This document shows, one piece after another, positions 7,576 through 10,836 of a DNA stretch of 10,836 bases. Position 1 is the first letter of the stretch. Each line of letters opens with the position of its first letter. The DNA is from Candidatus Sumerlaeota bacterium (GTDB taxonomy: Bacteria; Sumerlaeota; Sumerlaeia; JADFCT01), in contig JADFCT010000093.1 in assembly GCA_017161665.1 (NCBI GenBank), forward strand, positions 1 through 10,836, written 5' to 3'. The translations under genes were made by a program, and so were the position numbers. The notes below the pieces were generated by a model. That model was not told the origin of the DNA. It made no database searches and saw only the letters and a program-made list of their open reading frames with translations.

Positions 7576-8034
7576 ATGCCTTTTACTTACGATTATCCGC
7601 GCCCAGCTGCTTCGGCGGATGTGGTTCTTTTTCGTCTTCGTCCGGAGGGAACAGAGATGTTGCTGATTCTGAGAGGACGGGAGCCTTTCGCCGGTTCCTG
7701 GGCCTTGCCCGGCGGTTTTATGGAGATGGATGAGCCCTTTATCGAGACGGCCCGACGCGAATTGCGAGAAGAAACCGGACTGACGGCCCCGCCGCTGCAA
7801 TTCCTGACGCTTCGCGACGCGCCGGGGCGCGATCCCCGAGGGCGCGTCATCACTGTTGTGTTCTGGGGAATGGTTTCCGAAGACGCCTCGTCGCTCCAGG
7901 CCGCCGATGACGCGGCGCAGGCGAAATGGTTCGACGTGAATCAGTTGCCGCCCCTCGCCTTTGACCATGAGGCGGTCGTGACGCTGGCACGGGCGGCCCT
8001 GGGCGAACGGCGGGCGCGGATGGATGAGGCTTGA
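7576..8034 (+). CDS. Nudix hydrolase, ADP-ribose pyrophosphatase-like
   Basis: Nudix enzymes cleave nucleoside diphosphates linked to another moiety, using metal ions held by the Nudix box. The 152-residue protein has a complete box at residues 47-69 (G-x5-E-x7-REL-x-EE-x-GL, with Glu65 and Glu66 as the metal ligands). It is preceded by REPFAGSWALPGG (35-47) and followed by DAPGRDPRGRVITVVFWG (81-98). The PGRDPRGR stretch and the YPRPA start are typical of bacterial ADP-ribose pyrophosphatase-like members, often linked to NAD metabolism, but substrate cannot be fixed from the motif. GGAG lies 8 bases before the ATG. It is the first rightward gene and is separated from the next by 70 bases containing a promoter-like site, so it may be an independent unit. 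Confidence 0.9.
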   Translation: MPFTYDYPRPAASADVVLFRLRPEGTEMLLILRGREPFAGSWALPGGFMEMDEPFIETARRELREETGLTAPPLQFLTLRDAPGRDPRGRVITVVFWGMVSEDASSLQAADDAAQAKWFDVNQLPPLAFDHEAVVTLARAALGERRARMDEA

Positions 8035-8060
8035 CCTGAGCGAACAAGGACGCGGATAAT
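8031..8060 (+). promoter_or_regulatory. Candidate sigma-70-type promoter for the mutarotase-Lrp-activase-GRE unit
   Basis: TTGACC (8031-8036, overlapping the Nudix stop codon) and GATAAT (8055-8060) are separated by 18 bases; each matches its consensus at 5 of 6 positions. Transcription would begin near 8067, about 38 bases before the ATG at 8105. A small inverted repeat CAAT-t-ATTG (8081-8089) lies in the leader and could be a regulator site, but that is speculative. Confidence 0.45.
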
Positions 8061-8104
8061 CTTCTTTTATGTGCCACCGGCAATTATTGACGAAGGAGAG
8101 TCCT

Positions 8105-8527
8105 ATGCTCGCCACCAAACTGATTCATCCCGACATCTTGGGCGCTGTGGCCGGCGCGGGGCATGGAGCGAAGATCCTGATCGCGGACGGTCATTACCCG
8201 GCTTCGACAAAAGCCGGTGAACAAGCTGAACTGGTTTACTTGAATCTGATGCCGAACCTTGTCACGACGACACAGGTTTTGGAGGCTCTCAACAGCGTCG
8301 CCACTTTTGAAGCGGCCGAGGTCATGCTGCCGGCCGACGGCAACGACGCGCCGGTTTTTGCGGAATACATCAAAATGTTGCCGAAGGGTTTGCCTTTTGA
8401 ACGCATGGAGCGCTTTGATTTCTATGATGCCGCCTCCACGGATGATGTGTGCCTGACAATTGTCACGGCTGACACCCGTCATTACGCGAATCTGCTGTTG
8501 ACACTGGGCGTGCGTCCGGACGTATAA
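8105..8527 (+). CDS. RbsD/FucU-family sugar mutarotase-like protein
   Basis: Members interconvert pyranose or anomeric forms of sugars such as ribose and fucose in the cytoplasm. The 140-residue product has the family length and motifs: GHGAKILIADGHYP at 19-32, with His20 and Asp28 at the positions of the catalytic His and Asp in the family, then ERMERFDFYDAAS at 99-111 and TRHYANLLLTLGVRP at 124-138. The last two correspond to the FucU segments INRFAFYER and KYGNILLKKGVTP. This makes it closer to FucU than to RbsD. The start is the ATG at 8105 with GGAG 6 bases upstream; an earlier in-frame ATG at 8069 lacks a ribosome site and would add non-conserved residues. No sugar transporter or kinase is adjacent. 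The next genes are a regulator and a glycyl radical system, so its substrate is open. Confidence 0.88.
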   Translation: MLATKLIHPDILGAVAGAGHGAKILIADGHYPASTKAGEQAELVYLNLMPNLVTTTQVLEALNSVATFEAAEVMLPADGNDAPVFAEYIKMLPKGLPFERMERFDFYDAASTDDVCLTIVTADTRHYANLLLTLGVRPDV

Positions 8528-8574
8528 GCCTTCGCGAATCCATCAATATGACTGAAATTCAAAGGAGTGGCGCC

Positions 8575-9060
8575 ATGAAAGATGAAGATATTCTGGATAT
8601 CCTGATGACCGAGGGGCGTTTGCCCGCCGCTGACATTGCCCAACGGCTGGAATCGACGGAGCCGGCCGTGGACGAAGCGATTGCGCGTCTGGAAAAAGAA
8701 AAAGTCATTTTGGGGTATCGAGCCGTCATTAATCCCAGAAACCTGGGCGAGGATTATGTCCTGAGTTTGATTGAAGTCCAGGTCCAGCCGCAACTCGACT
8801 TTGGCTTTGATGCGCTGGCGGCCCGTCTCTATCGGTTCCCAGAAGTCAAGACCTGCTATCTGTTGTCCGGCACATACGATCTGCTGCTGATCGTTGAGGG
8901 CAAAAGCATCCGTAGCGTATCCGAGTTTGTTTCCGAGAAACTGTCCACACTGGATTGCGTCAAGGGTACCGTGACGCATTTCATGCTCAAGAAATATAAG
9001 GAAGATGGTTTTCTGGCCCAGGACGATTCCAGTCCCCGGCGGCTGGCGGTGACGCCATGA
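8575..9060 (+). CDS. Lrp/AsnC-family transcriptional regulator
   Basis: Lrp/AsnC proteins bind DNA through an N-terminal helix-turn-helix and sense amino acids or related ligands through a C-terminal RAM domain that assembles into dimers and octamers. In this 161-residue protein the helix-turn-helix covers about residues 4-47 (ILMTEGRLPAADIAQRLES, then VDEAIARLEKEKVILGYRA). The RAM domain covers about 62-141, with the conserved FPEVKTCYLLSGTYDLLL at 88-105 and VTHFMLKKYKEDG at 133-145. The ATG at 8575 is chosen because AAGGAG lies 7 bases upstream; the in-frame ATG at 8548 has no such site. It sits between the mutarotase-like and activase genes on the same strand, so it is probably the local regulator. 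Its ligand is unknown; proline, hydroxyproline or another amino acid would be reasonable guesses. Confidence 0.92.
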   Translation: MKDEDILDILMTEGRLPAADIAQRLESTEPAVDEAIARLEKEKVILGYRAVINPRNLGEDYVLSLIEVQVQPQLDFGFDALAARLYRFPEVKTCYLLSGTYDLLLIVEGKSIRSVSEFVSEKLSTLDCVKGTVTHFMLKKYKEDGFLAQDDSSPRRLAVTP

Positions 9061-9110
9061 CCCCAATCCGGGGGCGGTGAATCGGGAAGGGGATCCGTCG
9101 GTTTGTCGGT

Positions 9111-9929
9111 ATGAATAAAAGCGATCAAAATATCCGCGGCGTGGTCTTCGATATCAAGAAATACGCCCTGCATGATGGCCCGGGCATCCGCACGACGGTA
9201 TTCCTGATGGGGTGCCCGTTGCGGTGCTGGTGGTGCCATAATCCCGAAGGCCTCGGGGAACATGCCGAGTTCATCAAATACGATGAGCGCAAGTTTACGA
9301 ACCGCGCCTCATGCGGACAGGCGGGCGCCGGACAGATTATGACAGCCGGTGACGTGGCCCGCGAGGTTCTGTCCGACCGTTTGTTTTATGAAGAATCAGA
9401 GGGCGGCGTCACGTTTTCCGGTGGCGAGCCCTTGACCCAGCCACGCTTTGTCCGCGCTCTGTCCAATCTGCTTCGGGCCGAAGGCGTTCACACGGTTCTG
9501 GATACCAGCGGCTATGCGGAACGCTCCAAACTCGAAACCGTCCTGGACGGGATTGATCTGTTCCTGTACGATCTCAAGTTGATGGATGACGCGGCCCATC
9601 GCGAGTACACGGGCGTTTCCAACGTTCCCATCCTCGAAAATCTGCGATACCTGGACCGAGCCGGAAAGGACATCGCTATTCGCCTCCCACTGGTTCCCCG
9701 AATGACAGACCGTCCGGCGAATATCGAAGCGACGGCGGCGATGATTCGATCCCTTGATCATGTCTCGGCCCTTTATCTGCTCCCGTATCACCGCATGGCG
9801 GAAGCCAAATACCGTCGAATGGATCGGGACTCCCCCATGGAGCCGGTCGATCCGCCATCGGATGATCGGCTGAACGAAATCCGCGACTATTTTGAATCTC
9901 AGGGAATCCGGACGCATATCGGAGGATAG
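9111..9929 (+). CDS. Glycyl radical enzyme activase (radical SAM), short form without ferredoxin insert
   Basis: Activases use S-adenosylmethionine and a [4Fe-4S] cluster to abstract a hydrogen from a glycine of the partner enzyme. The 272-residue protein shows the pattern HDGPGIRTTVFLMGCPL at 21-37, the cluster motif CPLRCWWC with Cys35, Cys39 and Cys42, HNPEG at 43-47, the SAM-binding TFSGGEPL at 101-108 and DTSGY at 131-135. Many members of this family carry a ferredoxin-like insert with two extra clusters just after the first motif. Here only about 34 residues separate Cys42 from MTAGDVAREV, and Cys68 is the only other cysteine, so that insert is absent, as in pyruvate formate-lyase activase. 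The start ATG is the first possible one after an in-frame stop at 9078; its ribosome site is weak (AAGGGGA about 17 bases away). It ends GGAGGATAG, which also supplies the ribosome site of the next gene. Confidence 0.95.
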   Translation: MNKSDQNIRGVVFDIKKYALHDGPGIRTTVFLMGCPLRCWWCHNPEGLGEHAEFIKYDERKFTNRASCGQAGAGQIMTAGDVAREVLSDRLFYEESEGGVTFSGGEPLTQPRFVRALSNLLRAEGVHTVLDTSGYAERSKLETVLDGIDLFLYDLKLMDDAAHREYTGVSNVPILENLRYLDRAGKDIAIRLPLVPRMTDRPANIEATAAMIRSLDHVSALYLLPYHRMAEAKYRRMDRDSPMEPVDPPSDDRLNEIRDYFESQGIRTHIGG

Positions 9930-9933
9930 ACTC

Positions 9934-10836
9934 ATGAATGATCGCGTGCGCCGCTTACGCGACAAAAGCTTGAACGCTCGGACCACGTTGTCACTGGAGC
10001 GGGCCCGACTTTTGACCGAATTTGACGCCGGCCCCGAGGCGAAGCGTTTGTCGGTTCCCGTCCGTCGCGCCGCCTTTTTTAAGTACATGGCGGAGCATAA
10101 GCAACTCTGGCTGGACGCCGACGAATTGATCGTCGGCGAGCGGGGCCCCGCGCCCAAGGCCACGCCCACTTATCCCGAGATCTGTTCACATACCATGGCG
10201 GATCTGGATATCCTCAACTCCCGCGAAAAAGTGCCCTATCATGTGGATCCGGCCGATCGGGCGGACTATGCAGCCACTCTCATGCCTTACTGGGAGGGGC
10301 GCTCCCTGCGCGATCGCATCATGAACGAAATGGCGCCCGAGTGGATTGCCGCCTATGAAGCCGGTGTCTTTACGGAATTTCAGGAACAGCGCGCGCCAGG
10401 GCATACCGTCCTGGGCGACGTGATTTATCGTAAAGGGATGAACGATCTCCGTCGGGATATTGCCGAGTCCATCGCGGCCTTGGATTTTTTCAACGATCCC
10501 GACGCCTATGACAAACGCGAAGAACTCAAGGCCATGGACCTCGCGGCCCAGGGATTGATCCGGTGGGCCGAACGCTATGCCGAACGCATTGAGGCGCAGG
10601 CGGCGAATGAGACCGATCCGATTCGCCGCGACGAACTATGGGCAATGGCCCGGGTCTGTCGTCATGTACCCACCCAACCGCCACGTACATTCTGGGAGGC
10701 GCTGCAATACTACTGGTTCGTTCACATTGGCGTGATTGCCGAACTCAACACCTGGGATTCCTTCAATCCCGGTCGCCTGGATCAGCATCTCTATCCCTTT
10801 TACGAGCGCGATCTCGCTGAAGGCCGTCTGACGGAA
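9934..10836 (+). CDS. hypD: Glycyl radical enzyme, trans-4-hydroxy-L-proline dehydratase-like, N-terminal part (runs off the right edge)
   Basis: Glycyl radical dehydratases eliminate water by a cysteine thiyl radical; HypD converts trans-4-hydroxy-L-proline to pyrroline-5-carboxylate. The first 301 residues are present, roughly the first 40% of the usual length. Segments that fit HypD better than pyruvate formate-lyase or glycerol dehydratase are PTYPEICSHTMADL (78-91), PEWIAAYEAGVFTEF (135-149), QRAPGHTVLGDVIYRKG (152-168) and WFVHIGVIAELNTWDSFNPG (261-280). As I recall the Clostridioides difficile HypD structure, its active-site Phe152, His160 and Asp278 correspond to Phe149, His157 and Asp275 here, with a constant offset of three. 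The thiyl Cys and radical Gly lie beyond the window, so function is not proven. GGAGGA lies 7 bases before the ATG and overlaps the activase stop, so the two are translated as a pair. A related dehydratase with another substrate remains possible. Confidence 0.85.
   Translation, partial: MNDRVRRLRDKSLNARTTLSLERARLLTEFDAGPEAKRLSVPVRRAAFFKYMAEHKQLWLDADELIVGERGPAPKATPTYPEICSHTMADLDILNSREKVPYHVDPADRADYAATLMPYWEGRSLRDRIMNEMAPEWIAAYEAGVFTEFQEQRAPGHTVLGDVIYRKGMNDLRRDIAESIAALDFFNDPDAYDKREELKAMDLAAQGLIRWAERYAERIEAQAANETDPIRRDELWAMARVCRHVPTQPPRTFWEALQYYWFVHIGVIAELNTWDSFNPGRLDQHLYPFYERDLAEGRLTE

Noticed and set aside
7226..7666. 146-codon plus-strand frame across the divergent intergenic region
   Set aside because: It overlaps the Nudix start in another frame, is rich in Arg/Phe/Cys with no domain, and has no ribosome site.
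9396..10169. 257-codon open frame on the minus strand
   Set aside because: It is antisense to the activase and glycyl radical enzyme, both strongly recognisable, and has no ribosome site or recognisable domain.

Overview
The window is ordinary GC-rich bacterial chromosome with two divergent gene clusters separated by a 449-base intergenic region (7127-7575). No rRNA, tRNA, CRISPR array, transposase or phage gene is visible. The organism cannot be named from this sequence alone. Clear Shine-Dalgarno sites, Sec-type leaders, an Agl23-type membrane glycosyltransferase and a glycyl radical enzyme point to an uncultured, at least partly anaerobic bacterium. Phyla such as Hydrogenedentota, Planctomycetota or relatives would fit, but that is a low-confidence guess.

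Left half, minus strand, read right to left: a secreted 866-residue TPR protein (7126-4526), a membrane-anchored protein of unknown function (4312-3287), a GT-C-type multi-pass membrane protein of the Agl23/TIGR03663 family (3165-1354), an ApbE-type FAD:protein FMN transferase (1357-323) whose start overlaps the previous stop by 4 bases, and the start of an exported alpha/beta-hydrolase-like protein (320 to beyond the left edge). The last three genes are tightly packed and probably co-transcribed. A plausible promoter for the TPR gene lies at 7242-7214. Most products act at or outside the cytoplasmic membrane, which suggests an envelope function that remains undefined.

Right half, plus strand: a Nudix hydrolase (7576-8034), then a promoter-like site overlapping its stop codon. 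Next come a FucU/RbsD-family sugar mutarotase-like protein (8105-8527), an Lrp/AsnC regulator (8575-9060), a short glycyl-radical-enzyme activase (9111-9929) and the first 301 codons of a glycyl radical enzyme (9934 to the right edge). The partial enzyme looks very much like trans-4-hydroxy-L-proline dehydratase (HypD), which turns hydroxyproline into pyrroline-5-carboxylate in an oxygen-sensitive radical reaction. The activase would install its glycyl radical and the Lrp-type protein could regulate the unit.

The most interesting point is this last cluster: a HypD-like enzyme with a compact activase that lacks the usual ferredoxin insert, packaged with a mutarotase-family protein whose chemistry is not part of the known hydroxyproline pathway. 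Either the mutarotase-like protein has a new job, or the enzyme has a substrate other than hydroxyproline.
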